Source: Streptomyces sp. NBC_01454 | GTDB lineage: Bacteria > Actinomycetota > Actinomycetes > Streptomycetales > Streptomycetaceae | Length of the DNA: 64,000 bases | Direction: 5' to 3' | Assembly: GCF_036227565.1 (NCBI RefSeq) | Contig: NZ_CP109460.1 | Coordinates: 186,001-250,000, forward strand | Shown: in pieces, positions 1-12,176 of the stretch | Layout of the letters: the number at the start of each line of letters is the position of its first letter | Position numbering within the stretch: the stretch's first letter is position 1 | The notes under the pieces: generated by a model | The model's database searches: none | Told to the model about the DNA's origin: nothing | Seen by the model: only the letters and a program-made list of their open reading frames with translations | Translations under genes and position numbers: made by a program

Positions 1-3000
1 CCCGGTCTCCGGACGCGTCCGGGTCCTCGATGCGGAGCTGCAACTGCACCGCACCGTCCTCGGCGAGCACCAGCGGTGCCTCGAGGGCGAGTTCCCTGAC
101 GTGGGAGCAACCGACCTCATCCCCTGCGCGCACTGCCAGTTCCAGGAGCGCGGTGCTGGGGACGACGATCGCGCCGGCAATACGGTGCTCGGCAAGCCAC
201 GGCTGTGTGCGGGGCGAGAGCCGCCCGGTCAGCACGACCTCATGGCCACCGGCCAGGGACACCGCCGCACCGAGGAGCGGGTGCCCGGCCGCAGCCAGGC
301 CGATCGACGAGGCATCCGCGGTGGTGGACGGAATCTCCAGCCAGTAGCGCTGGTGCTGGAAGGCGTAGGTGGGGAGGTCGACGGGGGTGGGAGCGGGTGC
401 GGCGTCGGTGGTGCTTTCGGTGGCTGTGGCTGTGGCGGTGGCAGTGGCTGTGGCCGGGAAGAAAGTCTGCCAGTTGATGGTGATGCCGTGGGCGAATGCG
501 CGCCCGGCGGCGGACAGTACCGCGGATATCTCGCCGCGGTCGTCGCCACGCAGGGTGGGGATGAGGACCTGGTCCGCATCCAGATCCGCGTCCACATCAC
601 TGTCGAGGCAGCCCTGTGCCATGGCGGTCAGGGTGCCGTCCGGCCCGATCTCCATGAACCGGGTGACCTCGTGGTCCGCCAGCCAGCGGATGCCGTCGGC
701 GAAGCGGACCGCCTCACGGACGTGTCGCACCCAGTAGTCGGGGGACGTCAGCTCCTGCGGCGTGGCGAGCGTGCCGGTCAGGTTCGAAACCACCGGGATA
801 CGGGGCTCGGCGTACGTCACGCTTTCGGCGACGGTGCGGAACTCGTCGAGCATCGGCTCCATCAGCGGGGAATGGAAAGCATGGCTCACCTTGAGCCGCT
901 TCACCTTCCGGCCGTCGGACTCGAAGCGCCCGGCGATGGCCGCCACTGCCGACTCCTCACCGGAGACCACGACCGACCGCGGACCGTTCACCGCGGCGAT
1001 ACTCACCCGCTGCTCCTGGCCCTCCAGCAGCGGCAACACCTCATCCTCGGTGGCCTGCAGCGCTACCATCGCGCCGCCGTCCGGGAGCGCCTGCATCAAG
1101 CGGCCACGGGCAGCAACCAGCCGGCAGGCATCCTCCAGCGACAGCACCCCCGCCACATGCGCGGCCACCAACTCACCGATGGAATGACCCACCAGGAAGT
1201 CGGGCCGGACGCCGAAGGACTCCACCAGCTGGAACAGCGCCACCTCGATGGCGAACAACGCCGGCTGGGTGAACCCGGTCTGGTTCAGACGCTCCGCGTC
1301 CTCACCGAACACCACATCCCGCAACGGAGTCACCAACTCCCCGTCAAAGTACGCACAGACGGCGTCAAAAGCATCGGCGAAGACCGGGAACGCGTCATAC
1401 AGCTCCCGACCCATCCCCAGCCGCTGCGCACCCTGCCCGGTGAACAGCAGAGCCAGCCGGCCTCCGGTGTCCACCGCACCCGTTACGGCGTTGACCGCAG
1501 CAGTTCCCTCTGCCATAGCGGTGAGACCTGCAAGGAGTTCCGTGCGCTCGGAGCCGAGAACGACAGCCCGGTGTTCAAACGCCGAACGTGTCGTGGCCAG
1601 GGCGAACCCCACCTCCGACGGGCCGAGTTCAGGCCGGGCCTCCACATGCGCCAACAACCGCTGCGCCTGTGCCCGCAACCCCTCCCGACTCCGCGCGGAC
1701 ACCACCCACGGCACCACACCGCCGAGCACATCCAACGGTCCGGCTTCCGAGCCCTCCTCCACCGGAGCCTGCTCGATGACCACGTGCGCATTGGTCCCGC
1801 TGACGCCAAAGGCGGAGACCGCCGCACGCCCCGGTCGGCCACTCTCCGGCCATCCGACGGCCTCGGTGAGCAGCCGCACATTGCCCGCGGACCAGTCCAC
1901 GTGCGAGGAAGGTTCCTCGGCATGCAGGGTCTGGGGCAGAATGCCGTGCTGCAACGCCAACACCATCTTGATGACACCGGCCGCACCCGCGGCCGCCTGC
2001 GTGTGCCCGATGTTCGACTTCACCGAACCCAGCCACAACGGCCGGTCACCGTCCCGGTCCTGACCGTACGTCGCAAGCAGCGCCTGCGCCTCGATCGGGT
2101 CGCCGAGGGACGTCCCCGTGCCGTGTGCCTCGACCACATCCACATCCGACGGCGACAGCCCCGCGCCCGCCAGCGCCTGGCGGATCACCCGCTGCTGCGA
2201 CGGACCATTCGGCGCCGTCAAACCATTCGACGCACCATCCTGATTCACCGCACTGCCACGCACCACGGCCAACACCCGATGACCCTTGCGCCGGGCATCC
2301 GACAGCCGCTCCACCACCAGCACACCAGCGCCCTCAGCCCAGCCGGTGCCATCCGCAGCGTCCGAGAACGCCTTGCACCGGCCATCAGCAGCAAGGCCGC
2401 CCTGAAGACTGAACTCGACGAAGGCTCCGGGGTTGCCCATGACCGTCACACCACCGGCCAGGGCGAGGTCGCATTCCCCCGAACGCAGAGACTGCGCGGC
2501 CAGGTGCAGGGCGACCAGCGACGAGGAACACGCGGTGTCGACCGTGACCGCCGGCCCCTCGAGGCCCAGCGCATACGACACCCGGCCCGACACCACAGCG
2601 CCCGAGCTTCCGGTGAGCAAGTGACCGCCGAGCCCTTCCGGCGCCTCCCGCAGCCCTGCGCCGTAGCCCGAAGCGCTGGCACCGACGAACACGCCGGTAC
2701 GGCTGCCCTTGACCGACGTGGGGCTGACGCCGGAGCGTTCCAGGGCTTCCCAGGAGATCTCCAGCAGCAGCCGCTGCTGCGGGTCGATCGCGACCGCTTC
2801 CCGTGGGCTGATACCGAAGAATGCCGGATCGAACTGGGCGGCGTCGCGCAGGAAGCCGCCGGCGCGCGTTCGGCTCGCACCTGCCTGGTCGGCGTCGTTC
2901 CCGAAGAGGGAATCGAGGTCCCAGCCACGGTCCGTCGGGAAGCCGGAGATCGCGTCTTCGGCGCCGGCCACCAGCCGCCACAGGTCCTCGGGGCCGGCCA

Positions 3001-6000
3001 CCCCACCAGGAAGCCGGCAGCTCATGCCGACGATGACCACCGGATCGTCCGAGGTGGACGCCAGCGCCGGCAGACTGGCCGCCAGGTCCGTCCCGGTCCC
3101 GAACAACTCATCGTCCAGGAAACGGGCCAGGTCGCTCGGCGTCGGATAGTCGAAGACCAGAGTGGCGGGGAGTCGAAGGCCGGTCTCGGCGTTCAGCCCG
3201 TTGCGCAGCTCGACCGCGGTGAGCGAGTCGAAGCCCAAGTCCCGGAAGGTGACGCCGGTTTCGAGGTCAGCAGGCTTGTGGTAACCGAGGACCGCCGCGG
3301 CATGCGTACGCACCAACTCCAGCAGCGCCCGCTCCCGCTCCACAACCGACAGCCCCGACAAACGCTCCCGCACCACACCAGCGCCAGAACCCTCACCACC
3401 GGCGCCGGCAGCCAACACCGCCCGCACCTCCGGCAAGTCCTCCAGCAACGGACTCGGACGGGCACCGGTGAACGCCGGAGCAAAGCGCTCCCACGCCACA
3501 TCCGCCACCACCACCGAACCCTCACCCGCACCCACCACCGACTCCAGAGCCGACACCGCGAGAGCCGGATCCAGCGCCCTCAGCCCACGCCGCAGCAGAT
3601 GCTCCTCCGCACCCTCCGTGCCGGCCATCCCGCCGCCACCCCACGGACCCCACGCCACCGAACAACCCACCACACCCCGCGCACGCCGCGCCTCCACCAA
3701 CCCCTCGACAAACGCATTCCCCGCCGCATACGCCGCCTGACCACCACTGCCCCACACACCAGCGATCGACGAGAACACCACAAACGCATCCAACGCCCGA
3801 TCCCGCAACGCCTCATCCAGCACCACCGCACCGCCGACCTTCGCCCCCATCACCTCAGCGAAGTGCTCCGCATCCACGTCCCCCAACGGCACAGAATCCA
3901 CCACACCCGCCGCGTGAACGACGGCATCTACGGCACACCCCGACAGCAGCTCCTCAACCGCGCTGCGATCCGCGACGTCGCAGGCCGCCACGGTTACCTG
4001 GACACCCAGCCCGGACAGCTCCGCCTCCAGCTCCACCGCACCAGGAGCCTCCAAGCCACGACGACTGGTCAGCACCACATGCTCCGCACCCCGCTCGGCC
4101 ACCCAACGCGCCACACGAGCACCCAGCGCGCCAGTACCACCGGTGATCAGCACCGTTCCCCGCGGCCGCCAACCGTCGACACTGCTGCCCCCAGCAGGAG
4201 CCGGCGCATGCCCCAGCCTCCGCCCGAACACACCCGAAGCCCGCACCGCCACCTGATCCTCAGCGCCGTGCGCGAGCACCTCGACCAGCCGGTCAAGCAC
4301 CCCGCCGTCCACGGCCTCCGGAAGATCCACCAGACCACCCCAACGATCCGGCAGCTCCAAAGCAGCCACCCGACCCAAACCCCACACCGCCGCACCCACC
4401 GGATCCGGACCACCATCCGACCGACCCACCGCGACAGCCCCCCGCGTCACCCACCACACACGCCCACCAACACCCGCAGCCCCCAGCGCCTGCACCATCA
4501 CAGCACTACGCGCCACATCAGCGCAGTCCACCACCAGCACACCGGCAACCGGCTCCTCACCAGCCACCTCACGCACCCGCTCAGCCAACAGCCCGCGATC
4601 CACCTCCCCCGCGACACACTCCACCCGCTCCACCGTCACACCACACGCCGCCAACCCCTCCACCACAGCCTCGGACCACACCTCACCCGCACCCACCACC
4701 GCAAGCCAACGACCACCCAGCACCCCACCCGACTGCACCACCAACGGCTTCCACTCCACCCGATACCGCCAGCCCTCGGTCGGGTCGGCGGCAGGTGCAG
4801 GCGTCGGCCAGAAACGCTCACGCTGGAACGCGTACGTCGGCAGATCCACCCGCCGGGCGACCGGGAAGCACGTACCCCAGTCCACCTCCGTGCCCAGCAC
4901 AAACACATGCGACACAGCGGTCAGCACGGCTTCCGTCTCCGAGCGGTCCTTCCGCAACGCGGGCATCAAAAGCGGGTCCGGGCTGTCCGCACACGCCTGC
5001 GCCATGGCGGTCAGGGTGCCGTCCGGCCCGATCTCCAGGAACCGGGACACCCCCTGCTGCTCCAACCACCGCACACCATCAGCGAAACGAACAGCCTCAC
5101 GCACATGCCGCACCCAGTAGTCGGGAGAGGCCAACTCCTCCGCCGCGGCGAGTTCACCGGTCACATTCGAAACCACCGGGATACGCGGCTCGGCGTAGGC
5201 CAAGCTCTCCGCGACCGCCCGGAACTCGTCCAGCATCGGCTCCATCAGCGGCGAATGGAAGGCATGACTGACCCGCAGCCGCTTCACCTTCCGACCCTCG
5301 GACTCAAAACGCCCGGCAATCTCGGCAACCGCCGACTCCTCGCCAGAAACCACGACCGCCTGCGGACCATTCACCGCAGCGACACTCACCCGCTGCTCAA
5401 GCCCTTCCAGCAGCGGCAACACCTCGGCTTCCGACGCCTGAAGCGACACCATCGCCCCGCCCGCCGGCAACGCCTCCATCAACCGACCACGAGCCGCCAC
5501 CAGCCGGCACGCATCCTCCAGCGACAACACCCCCGCCACATGCGCGGCCACCAACTCACCAATGGAATGACCCACCAGGAAGTCCGGCCGCACACCGAAC
5601 GACTCCACCAACCGGAACAGCGCCACCTCCACCGCGAACAACGCCGGCTGAGTGAACCCCGTCCGATTCAGCGCCTCCGCATCCTCACCGAACACCACAC
5701 CCCGAAGCGACGACTCCCACTCGCCCTCGAAGTGCGCGCACACCGCGTCAAACGCGTCCGCGAACACCGGGAAGGAGTCGTACAACTCCCGGCCCATGCC
5801 CAGCCGCTGCGCGCCCTGGCCCGCGAAGAGCAGGGCCAGCGGGCCGTCTGCCTGGGAGCCACGAATGACGCCGGGGCCGGGGGTCCTGTGGTCTTCGGCG
5901 AGCGCGGTCAGGCGGTGGACTGCCGAGGCCGGGTCGTCCGCCAGGACCACCGCACGGTGGTCGAAGCGCAGGGAGCGGGTCGTGGCGAGGGAGAAGCCCA

Positions 6001-9000
6001 CATCCGCCAGGTCCAGTGCGGGGTTGTCCTCATACGCCGTGCGCAGGCGAGCCGCCTGTGCGCGGAGGGCGGCCTCGGTGCGTGCCGAGAGCACCAGCGG
6101 TGTGAGGGACGGGCGTTCCGGCGCGGCGGCCTGGAGGGCGTCGGCGGTGGCCGGCGGTTCGGGGGCGCTTTCCAGGACCACATGTGCGTTGGTGCCGCTG
6201 ATGCCGAACGAGGACACACCTGCCCGGCAGACACGGCCCGCCGCTTCGTCGTCGAGCGGCCAGGCGACGGGCTCCGTGAGGAGCCGTACGTTGCCCTCCG
6301 ACCAGTCCACGTGGGGCGAGGGCGCGTCCACGTGCAGAGTGCGCGGGAGCACGCCGTGCTGGAGTGCCAGCACCATTTTGATGACACCGGCGACGCCCGC
6401 GGCTGCCTGGGTGTGTCCGATGTTCGACTTGACCGAGCCCAGCCACAGCGGCCGGTCCGCCTCACGGTCCTGGCCGTAGGTGGCGAGAAGGGCCTGTGCC
6501 TCGATGGGGTCGCCGAGGGCCGTTCCCGTGCCGTGCGCCTCGACCGCGTCCACGTCCGAGGGGGTCAGGCCGGCGCTCGCCAGTGCCTGCCGGATCACCC
6601 GCTGCTGGGAAGGGCCGTTGGGCGCCGTCAGACCGTTCGATGCACCGTCCTGGTTCACCGCGGATCCCGCCACGACGGCCAGTACCCGGTGGCCGTTGCG
6701 CCGGGCGTCCGACAGCCGCTCCACGAGCAGCATCCCGACGCCCTCGCCCCAGCCGGTGCCGTCGGCGTCCGCGGCGAATGCCTTGCACCGTCCGTCCGGG
6801 GCGAGTCCGCGCTGCCGGCTGAACTCCACGAACGCTCCGGGCGTGGACATCACCGTCACGCCGCCCACCAGCGCCATGTCGCACTCGCCGGAGCGCAGGG
6901 CCTGCGCCGCCCAGTGCAGCGCCACCAGGGACGACGAGCACGCCGTGTCCACGGTCACGGCCGGGCCTTCGAGGCCGAGCGTGTAGGCGACTCGTCCGGA
7001 GACCACGCTCGCGGCGTTCCCGGTGCCGATGTAGCCGTCGAAGTCGTCCGGGGAATGGGCCAGGAGCGCGGGATAGTCCTGGCCGTTGGTGCCTATGAAG
7101 ACGCCCGCCCGGCTGCCGCGCACGGAGTGCGGATCGATGCCGGCGCGCTCCAGCGCCTCCCAGGACACTTCGAGCAGCAGCCGCTGCTGCGGATCGGTGG
7201 CGACCGCTTCCCGGGGGCTCATGCCGAAGAAGGCCGGTTCGAAGCGGTCCACGTTTTTCAGGAAGCCACCGACGTTGACGTAGGTGGTTCCCGAGTGGTC
7301 CGGGTCGGGGTCGTAGACCGACGTCAGGTCCCAGCCGCGGTCGGCCGGGAATGCGCCGACGGCGTCCGCGCCGTCCGACAGCAGTTGCCAGAAGGCCTCC
7401 GGGGAGTCGACGCCGCCGGGGAAGCGGCAGCTCATCCCCACGATGACGAGCGGGTCTCCGTCGACTGCGGAGGGGGCCACCGCCTGCTCGGCGTCCGCAT
7501 GCGCCGGTGCGATCCGGGTGCGCAGGAAGCCGGCCAGTTCCGTCGGCGTCGGGTAGTCGAAGACCACCGTCGCGCTCAGTGTGATGCCGCAGGCCAGGCT
7601 GAGTGCGTTCCGCAGTTCCACGGCGATCAACGAGTCGACCCCGAGGTCCCGGAAGGGCCGGTTCGGCGGCACCTCGCCGGGTCCCGCGTAATGCAGCACT
7701 CCGGCGGCGTACGACCGGACGAGATCGGTGAGTACGCGTTCCTGCTCGGCCGGCTCCCGTCCCGCGAGCTGCCGGTGCAGGTCGGACTGGCGGTCGTCGT
7801 CTTCGTTCCCAGCGGCGAGCTCGACCGCGGTACGGATTTCCGGAAGATCGCCGATCAGCGGGCTCGGGCGCACCGTGGCGAAGGCGGAACGGAAGTCCGC
7901 CCAGGTGATGTCGGCGATCACCAGGCCGGGTGTCCGGGAGCGGATCGCGTGCGCCATGGCGTCGACGGCGAGGTCCGGCCGCAGCGGGGACACTCCGCCC
8001 CGGCGCATGCGCTCGGCCATCGCCTCGTCGCTCGCCATACCGCTCTCGCCCCACGGCCCCCAGGCGAGGGAGGTCGCGGGCAGGCCGTCGGCCGCTCGCC
8101 GCTCGGCCAGGGCGTCCAAGTAGGCGTTGGCGGCTGCGTAGTTGGCCTGTCCGGCGGCGCCGATGGTGCCCGCGAAGGACGAGAACAGGACGAAGGCCGA
8201 CAGGTCACGGCCGCGGGTCGACTCGTGCAGGTTCAGGGCCGAGGTGGCCTTGGCCTGCATGACGGCGGCGAACCGTTCGGGGGTGAGGGAGTCGAGTACG
8301 CCGTCCTCGAGTACCGCGGCGGCGTGGAAGACGGCGTCCACGGGGTGCTCGGTGAGCAGTGCCTCGACGGCGTCGGGGTCCGTGACATCGCAGGCCGCCA
8401 CGGTCACCCGCACGCCGAGGGCGGACAGCTCCGCCTCCAGCTCGGACGCCCCGGGAGCCGCCGGGCCACGACGGCTCGTCAGAACCACGTGCTCAGCGCC
8501 GCGTTCCGCCACCCAGCGCGCCACGCGGGCGCCCAGCGCGCCCGTGCCGCCCGTGATGAGCACCGTCCCGTGCGGCTGCCAGCCGTCGGCCGTGTCGTCG
8601 CCGGCGGGGACCGTGGCGTGCGCCAGCCTGCGCCCGAACACGCCGGAGGGCCGTACCGCCACCTGGTCCTCAGCGCCGTGCGCGAGCACCGCGGCCAGGC
8701 GGTCGAGCGCCCTGCGGTCCACGGCCTCCGGCAGATCCACCAGACCGCCCCAACGGTCCGGGTACTCCAGCGCCGCCACCCGGCCCACGCCCCATGCCGC
8801 CGCCTGCACCGGGTCCGGTCCATCCTCCGACCGACCGATCGCGACGGCCCCCTGCGTCACCACCCACAGTCGCCCGCCGACGCCGGCGTCCCCCAGCGCC
8901 TGCACCAGGACCGCGGTCCGCACCGCGTCCGCGGATCCGACCGCCAGCACGCCCGAGACCGGCTCCTCACCGGCCGCCGCACGCACCCGCGCGGCGAGCA

Positions 9001-12000
9001 GCCCCCGGTCCGTCTCCCTCGCGGCACACTCCACCCGCTCGACCCGGACACCACACGCCGCCAGCCCCTCCACCACGGCCTCGGCGTACGCGTCCCCGGC
9101 TGCCAGCACCGCGATCCAACGGCCCTCAGGCACCCCGCCCGACTGCGCGGCGAGCGGCTTCCACTCCACCCGGTACCGCCAGCCGTCCACCACGGAGCGC
9201 TCACGCCGCTGCCGCCGCCACGACGACAGCACGGTCCGCGCCTCATCCCACGGGGCATCACCGGAAATCGCGAGTTCCCCGGCCAGCGCCGCCGCGTCTC
9301 CGCGCTCGATGGCGTCCCAGAGTTCGGCGTCGGCTCCGTCGAGCGCGTGTGCCGCGCCGTGCTCGGCCGCAGTCCCGGTCGCCGCCAGCCAGTAGCGCTG
9401 ACGCTGAAAGGGATACGTCGGCAGTTCGACGGGCCGGGTCCCGGGCAGCAGCGCGGCCCAGTCGAGTACCGCGCCGTGAGCGTGCAGCTGCGCAAGGGCC
9501 GTCACCACGTGCTGTGCCTCAGCCCGGTCCTTCCGCAGTGCGGGGACCGCCACCTGCTCGGAGCCGTCCCCACACGCCTGAGCCATCGCGGTGAGCGTAC
9601 CGTCGGGCCCGATTTCGAGGAACCGGGCGACGCTGTGCTCCGTCATCCAGCGGATGCCGTCGGCGAAGCGGACCGCCTCACGGACGTGCCGCACCCAGTA
9701 GGCGGGGGAGGTCAACTCCTGCGGCGTGGCGAGCGTGCCGGTGACGTTCGAGACCACCGGGATGCGGGGCTCCTCGAATGTCAGGCTCTCCGCGACCCTA
9801 CGGAACTCGTCGAGCATCGGCTCCATCAGCGGCGAATGGAAGGCATGGCTGACCCGGAGCCGCTTCACCTTCCGACCGTCGGACTCGAAGCGGTCGGCGA
9901 CGGCCGCCACCGCGGACTCCTCGCCGGAGACCACAACCGACTGCGGACCGTTCACCGCAGCGATGCTCACCCGCTGCTCCTGGCCCGCCAGCAGCGGCAA
10001 CACCTCACCCTCGGTAGCCTGCAGCGCGACCATCGCGCCACCCGCCGGAAGCGCCTGCATCAACCGGCCACGAGCCGCCACCAGACGGCAGGCATCCTCC
10101 AGCGACAGCGCCCCCGCCACATGCGCAGCCACCAACTCACCAATGGAATGCCCCACCAGGAAGTCAGCCCGCACACCGAACGACTCCACCAACCGGAACA
10201 GCGCCACCTCTACCGCGAACAACGCCGGCTGCGTGAACCCCGTCCGGTTCAGACGCTCCGCGTCGTCGCCGAACACCACATCCCGCAGAGGCGAGGCCAG
10301 CTCCCCGTCGAAGTGCGCACAGACGGCGTCAAACGCAGCGGCGAAGACCGGGAAGGAGTCGTACAACTCCCGGCCCATTCCCACACGTTGCGCGCCCTGG
10401 CCCGTGAACAGAAAGGCCGTCTTCGTGCCGGGACGGTCCGTCCCCCGCACGATGTTTTCGGCGTGCTCGCCACGCGCGAGGGTGTGCAGTCCCGCGACGA
10501 GTTCCGCGCTGCTGCTGCCGAGGACGGCGGCGCGGTTCTCCAGTGCGGCACGCGTCGAGGCGAGCGAGCGGGCGAGGTCGCGGATGTCGTGCCCGGGATG
10601 GGCGTCGAGGTGGGAGAGCAGCCTGCCGGCCTGCTCGCGGAGGGCGTCGTCCGTGCGGGCCGAGAGCACCCACGGCACCACCGGCAGCCGCACGGATGCG
10701 GCGGCGTCGTCCTTCTGGTCTTCTTCGGGTGCGGGCTCCGCCTCCGGTGCCTGTTCCAGCACCGCGTGCGCGTTGGTTCCGCTGACGCCGAAGGCGGAGA
10801 CCGCCGCCCGCCCCGGCCGATCGTTCTCCGGCCATCCGACGGCCTCGGTGAGCAGCCGCACATTGCCCGCCGACCAGTCCACATGCGACGACGGCTCCTC
10901 GGCATGCAGGGTCTGCGGCAGCACGCCGTGCTGGAGCGCCAGCACCATCTTGATGACACCGGCCGCACCCGCGGCCGCCTGCGTGTGCCCGATGTTCGAC
11001 TTCACCGAACCGAGCCACAACGGCCGGTCCTCGGCCCGGTCCTGACCGTACGTCGCAAGCAGCGCCTGCGCCTCGATCGGGTCGCCGAGGGACGTCCCCG
11101 TGCCGTGTGCCTCGACCGCATCCACGTCGGAGGGCGACAGGCCGGCCGCCCCGAGCGCCTGGCGGATCACCCGCTGCTGCGAGGGGCCGTTCGGCGCGGT
11201 CAGACCGTTGGAGGCACCGTCCTGGTTCACGGCGGTGCCGCGGACGACCGCCAGCACCCGGTGGCCGTTCCGTCGGGCGTCCGAGAGGCGCTCCAGCACC
11301 AGCATGCCGACGCCCTCAGCCCACCCCGTGCCGTCCGCGGACTCCGCGAATGCCTTGCACCGGCCGTCGGCGGCCAGGCCGCGCTGCCGGCTGAACTCGA
11401 TGAACGCGCCCGGCGTGGCCATCACGGTCACCCCGCCCGCCAGGGCGAGCGTGCACTCGCCGGACCGGAGGGCCTGTGACGCCAGATGCAGCGCGACGAG
11501 GGAGGAGGAGCAGGCCGTGTCGACGGTCACCGCGGGGCCCTCCAGCCCCAGCGTGTAGGCGACACGACCCGACACGACCGAGGTCGAGTTGCCGGTCAGC
11601 AGATGACCGCGGACATCGTCGGGAATGTCGCGAAGGCCGGCGCCGTATTCCTGGCCGCTGGCCCCGACGAAAATGCCGCTGCGGCTTCCCCGCAGCCCGA
11701 GGGGATCGATTCCGGCGCCTTCGAAGGCCTCCCAGGAGGCTTCGAGTAGCAGTCGCTGCTGCGGGTCCATCGCGAGCGCTTCGCGCGGCGAGATCCCGAA
11801 GAAGCCGGGGTCGAATTCGGTGGCCTCGTAGACGAAACCGCCCTTGCACGAATAGCTCGTGCCCGACCCCTCGGCCTCCGGGTCGTACAACGCGTCGGCA
11901 TCCCAGCCACGGTCCTGCGGCCACTCGGAGATGGCGTCTTCTCCACCGTGCAGCAGTCGCCAGAATTCCTCCGGCGAGCTCACACCCCCGGGGAAGCGGC

Positions 12001-12127
12001 AGCTCATCCCGACGATTGCGACCGGCTCCTGCTGCTGCGACTCCAGCTCCTGCAGGCGCCGACGGGTCTCATGCAGGTCCGCGGTGACCCACTTGAGGTA
12101 GTCCCGAAGCCGTTCTTCATTCGCCAT
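1..12127 (-). CDS. Modular type I polyketide synthase E, three modules, 3' end outside window
   Basis: Read by translating the minus strand from ATG at 12127; the frame stays open to base 1, about 4042 visible residues. The start is fixed by a class 1a docking helix ([20 protein letters not shown]) directly followed by a KS; the ribosome-binding site is weak (GGGGC about 10 nt away). Module E1: KS Cys 206 and His 341, AT Ser 661 with HAFHS at 761, KR Tyr 1330, ACP Ser 1499. E2: KS Cys 1730, AT Ser 2188, KR Tyr 2800, ACP Ser 2968. E3: KS Cys 3200, AT Ser 3649 with HAFHS at 3749, then a DH starting at about 3940 (His 3981 in [11 protein letters not shown]). All ATs are malonyl type. The gene follows A by 49 bp and is the natural partner of its docking tail. 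What follows the E3 DH cannot be seen. Confidence 0.96.
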   Translation of the reverse strand, partial: MANEERLRDYLKWVTADLHETRRRLQELESQQQEPVAIVGMSCRFPGGVSSPEEFWRLLHGGEDAISEWPQDRGWDADALYDPEAEGSGTSYSCKGGFVYEATEFDPGFFGISPREALAMDPQQRLLLEASWEAFEGAGIDPLGLRGSRSGIFVGASGQEYGAGLRDIPDDVRGHLLTGNSTSVVSGRVAYTLGLEGPAVTVDTACSSSLVALHLASQALRSGECTLALAGGVTVMATPGAFIEFSRQRGLAADGRCKAFAESADGTGWAEGVGMLVLERLSDARRNGHRVLAVVRGTAVNQDGASNGLTAPNGPSQQRVIRQALGAAGLSPSDVDAVEAHGTGTSLGDPIEAQALLATYGQDRAEDRPLWLGSVKSNIGHTQAAAGAAGVIKMVLALQHGVLPQTLHAEEPSSHVDWSAGNVRLLTEAVGWPENDRPGRAAVSAFGVSGTNAHAVLEQAPEAEPAPEEDQKDDAAASVRLPVVPWVLSARTDDALREQAGRLLSHLDAHPGHDIRDLARSLASTRAALENRAAVLGSSSAELVAGLHTLARGEHAENIVRGTDRPGTKTAFLFTGQGAQRVGMGRELYDSFPVFAAAFDAVCAHFDGELASPLRDVVFGDDAERLNRTGFTQPALFAVEVALFRLVESFGVRADFLVGHSIGELVAAHVAGALSLEDACRLVAARGRLMQALPAGGAMVALQATEGEVLPLLAGQEQRVSIAAVNGPQSVVVSGEESAVAAVADRFESDGRKVKRLRVSHAFHSPLMEPMLDEFRRVAESLTFEEPRIPVVSNVTGTLATPQELTSPAYWVRHVREAVRFADGIRWMTEHSVARFLEIGPDGTLTAMAQACGDGSEQVAVPALRKDRAEAQHVVTALAQLHAHGAVLDWAALLPGTRPVELPTYPFQRQRYWLAATGTAAEHGAAHALDGADAELWDAIERGDAAALAGELAISGDAPWDEARTVLSSWRRQRRERSVVDGWRYRVEWKPLAAQSGGVPEGRWIAVLAAGDAYAEAVVEGLAACGVRVERVECAARETDRGLLAARVRAAAGEEPVSGVLAVGSADAVRTAVLVQALGDAGVGGRLWVVTQGAVAIGRSEDGPDPVQAAAWGVGRVAALEYPDRWGGLVDLPEAVDRRALDRLAAVLAHGAEDQVAVRPSGVFGRRLAHATVPAGDDTADGWQPHGTVLITGGTGALGARVARWVAERGAEHVVLTSRRGPAAPGASELEAELSALGVRVTVAACDVTDPDAVEALLTEHPVDAVFHAAAVLEDGVLDSLTPERFAAVMQAKATSALNLHESTRGRDLSAFVLFSSFAGTIGAAGQANYAAANAYLDALAERRAADGLPATSLAWGPWGESGMASDEAMAERMRRGGVSPLRPDLAVDAMAHAIRSRTPGLVIADITWADFRSAFATVRPSPLIGDLPEIRTAVELAAGNEDDDRQSDLHRQLAGREPAEQERVLTDLVRSYAAGVLHYAGPGEVPPNRPFRDLGVDSLIAVELRNALSLACGITLSATVVFDYPTPTELAGFLRTRIAPAHADAEQAVAPSAVDGDPLVIVGMSCRFPGGVDSPEAFWQLLSDGADAVGAFPADRGWDLTSVYDPDPDHSGTTYVNVGGFLKNVDRFEPAFFGMSPREAVATDPQQRLLLEVSWEALERAGIDPHSVRGSRAGVFIGTNGQDYPALLAHSPDDFDGYIGTGNAASVVSGRVAYTLGLEGPAVTVDTACSSSLVALHWAAQALRSGECDMALVGGVTVMSTPGAFVEFSRQRGLAPDGRCKAFAADADGTGWGEGVGMLLVERLSDARRNGHRVLAVVAGSAVNQDGASNGLTAPNGPSQQRVIRQALASAGLTPSDVDAVEAHGTGTALGDPIEAQALLATYGQDREADRPLWLGSVKSNIGHTQAAAGVAGVIKMVLALQHGVLPRTLHVDAPSPHVDWSEGNVRLLTEPVAWPLDDEAAGRVCRAGVSSFGISGTNAHVVLESAPEPPATADALQAAAPERPSLTPLVLSARTEAALRAQAARLRTAYEDNPALDLADVGFSLATTRSLRFDHRAVVLADDPASAVHRLTALAEDHRTPGPGVIRGSQADGPLALLFAGQGAQRLGMGRELYDSFPVFADAFDAVCAHFEGEWESSLRGVVFGEDAEALNRTGFTQPALFAVEVALFRLVESFGVRPDFLVGHSIGELVAAHVAGVLSLEDACRLVAARGRLMEALPAGGAMVSLQASEAEVLPLLEGLEQRVSVAAVNGPQAVVVSGEESAVAEIAGRFESEGRKVKRLRVSHAFHSPLMEPMLDEFRAVAESLAYAEPRIPVVSNVTGELAAAEELASPDYWVRHVREAVRFADGVRWLEQQGVSRFLEIGPDGTLTAMAQACADSPDPLLMPALRKDRSETEAVLTAVSHVFVLGTEVDWGTCFPVARRVDLPTYAFQRERFWPTPAPAADPTEGWRYRVEWKPLVVQSGGVLGGRWLAVVGAGEVWSEAVVEGLAACGVTVERVECVAGEVDRGLLAERVREVAGEEPVAGVLVVDCADVARSAVMVQALGAAGVGGRVWWVTRGAVAVGRSDGGPDPVGAAVWGLGRVAALELPDRWGGLVDLPEAVDGGVLDRLVEVLAHGAEDQVAVRASGVFGRRLGHAPAPAGGSSVDGWRPRGTVLITGGTGALGARVARWVAERGAEHVVLTSRRGLEAPGAVELEAELSGLGVQVTVAACDVADRSAVEELLSGCAVDAVVHAAGVVDSVPLGDVDAEHFAEVMGAKVGGAVVLDEALRDRALDAFVVFSSIAGVWGSGGQAAYAAGNAFVEGLVEARRARGVVGCSVAWGPWGGGGMAGTEGAEEHLLRRGLRALDPALAVSALESVVGAGEGSVVVADVAWERFAPAFTGARPSPLLEDLPEVRAVLAAGAGGEGSGAGVVRERLSGLSVVERERALLELVRTHAAAVLGYHKPADLETGVTFRDLGFDSLTAVELRNGLNAETGLRLPATLVFDYPTPSDLARFLDDELFGTGTDLAASLPALASTSDDPVVIVGMSCRLPGGVAGPEDLWRLVAGAEDAISGFPTDRGWDLDSLFGNDADQAGASRTRAGGFLRDAAQFDPAFFGISPREAVAIDPQQRLLLEISWEALERSGVSPTSVKGSRTGVFVGASASGYGAGLREAPEGLGGHLLTGSSGAVVSGRVSYALGLEGPAVTVDTACSSSLVALHLAAQSLRSGECDLALAGGVTVMGNPGAFVEFSLQGGLAADGRCKAFSDAADGTGWAEGAGVLVVERLSDARRKGHRVLAVVRGSAVNQDGASNGLTAPNGPSQQRVIRQALAGAGLSPSDVDVVEAHGTGTSLGDPIEAQALLATYGQDRDGDRPLWLGSVKSNIGHTQAAAGAAGVIKMVLALQHGILPQTLHAEEPSSHVDWSAGNVRLLTEAVGWPESGRPGRAAVSAFGVSGTNAHVVIEQAPVEEGSEAGPLDVLGGVVPWVVSARSREGLRAQAQRLLAHVEARPELGPSEVGFALATTRSAFEHRAVVLGSERTELLAGLTAMAEGTAAVNAVTGAVDTGGRLALLFTGQGAQRLGMGRELYDAFPVFADAFDAVCAYFDGELVTPLRDVVFGEDAERLNQTGFTQPALFAIEVALFQLVESFGVRPDFLVGHSIGELVAAHVAGVLSLEDACRLVAARGRLMQALPDGGAMVALQATEDEVLPLLEGQEQRVSIAAVNGPRSVVVSGEESAVAAIAGRFESDGRKVKRLKVSHAFHSPLMEPMLDEFRTVAESVTYAEPRIPVVSNLTGTLATPQELTSPDYWVRHVREAVRFADGIRWLADHEVTRFMEIGPDGTLTAMAQGCLDSDVDADLDADQVLIPTLRGDDRGEISAVLSAAGRAFAHGITINWQTFFPATATATATATATESTTDAAPAPTPVDLPTYAFQHQRYWLEIPSTTADASSIGLAAAGHPLLGAAVSLAGGHEVVLTGRLSPRTQPWLAEHRIAGAIVVPSTALLELAVRAGDEVGCSHVRELALEAPLVLAEDGAVQLQLRIEDPDASGDR
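419..454 (-). repeat. Hexanucleotide tandem repeat (GCCACN)6 in module E3
   Basis: Six tandem GCCACN units on the coding strand encode Ala-Thr six times, in the linker just before the conserved post-AT motif VDLPTYAFQ. The repeat is in frame, so unit gain or loss would not break the protein. Confidence 0.9.
2136..2280 (-). repeat. KS segment repeat, copy in module E3
   Basis: About 145 bp nearly identical to 16051-16195 in module A3 (offset 13915). It covers the KS stretch around [10 protein letters not shown] and the [18 protein letters not shown] motif, and shares the unusual wobble-base choice. Confidence 0.75.
3430..4440 (-). repeat. KR block repeat, copy in module E2
   Basis: Matches 12755-13765 in module A3 at offsets of 9325 and then 9322 bp, so a 3-bp indel near 4180-4300. 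It covers the KR structural and catalytic halves. The lowest similarity is around 4177-4240. Confidence 0.85.
4950..5771 (-). repeat. Malonyl AT block repeat, copy in module E2
   Basis: About 822 bp, nearly identical to 14479-15300 in module A3 at offset 9529. It covers most of the AT including [14 protein letters not shown] and [12 protein letters not shown]. Confidence 0.85.
7525..12028 (-). other. Module E1: KS-AT(malonyl)-KR(B-type, LED variant)-ACP
   Basis: KS DTACSSS; AT GHSIGE and HAFHS. The KR reads [11 protein letters not shown] where most B-type KRs have HTAGVLDDG (the LED codons are at 8303-8311); [12 protein letters not shown] carries the catalytic Tyr and Asn. It is most likely a B-type D-hydroxyl former. 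The ACP reads [12 protein letters not shown]. Confidence 0.9.
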
Positions 12128-12176
12128 GTGGAACTTGCCCCATACGTTGTAGACCGGAACGGTTCACCAGCGGCGT

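Larger units (their letters stand above)
1..3052 (-). other. Module E3: KS-AT(malonyl)-DH..., cut by window edge
   Basis: KS with Cys 3200 (TACSSS); AT Ser 3649 (GHSIGE) and HAFHS at 3749, malonyl. The DH begins at [14 protein letters not shown] and has [12 protein letters not shown]: the HxxxGxxxxP motif is kept, although the Pro is followed by Ser instead of Gly. The DH Asp motif, any ER, the KR and the ACP lie outside. The AT-DH linker contains six Ala-Thr repeats. Confidence 0.88.
3118..7461 (-). other. Module E2: KS-AT(malonyl)-KR(A1-type)-ACP lacking the dimerisation element
   Basis: KS DTACSSS; AT malonyl signature; KR without LDD and with [12 protein letters not shown]1 type. Between the AT end (YAFQRERFW) and the KR structural subdomain ([10 protein letters not shown]) there are only about 14 residues ([11 protein letters not shown] and neighbours). 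Sister module A3 has about 60 there, including the FWEAVERE dimerisation element. Confidence 0.9.

Noticed and set aside
101..11479. Very long open frame on the plus strand opposite gene E
   Set aside because: Its translation is Arg/His/Gly/Pro-rich with no domain; it is the antisense shadow of a GC-rich PKS gene whose minus-strand frame encodes complete KS, AT and KR motifs.
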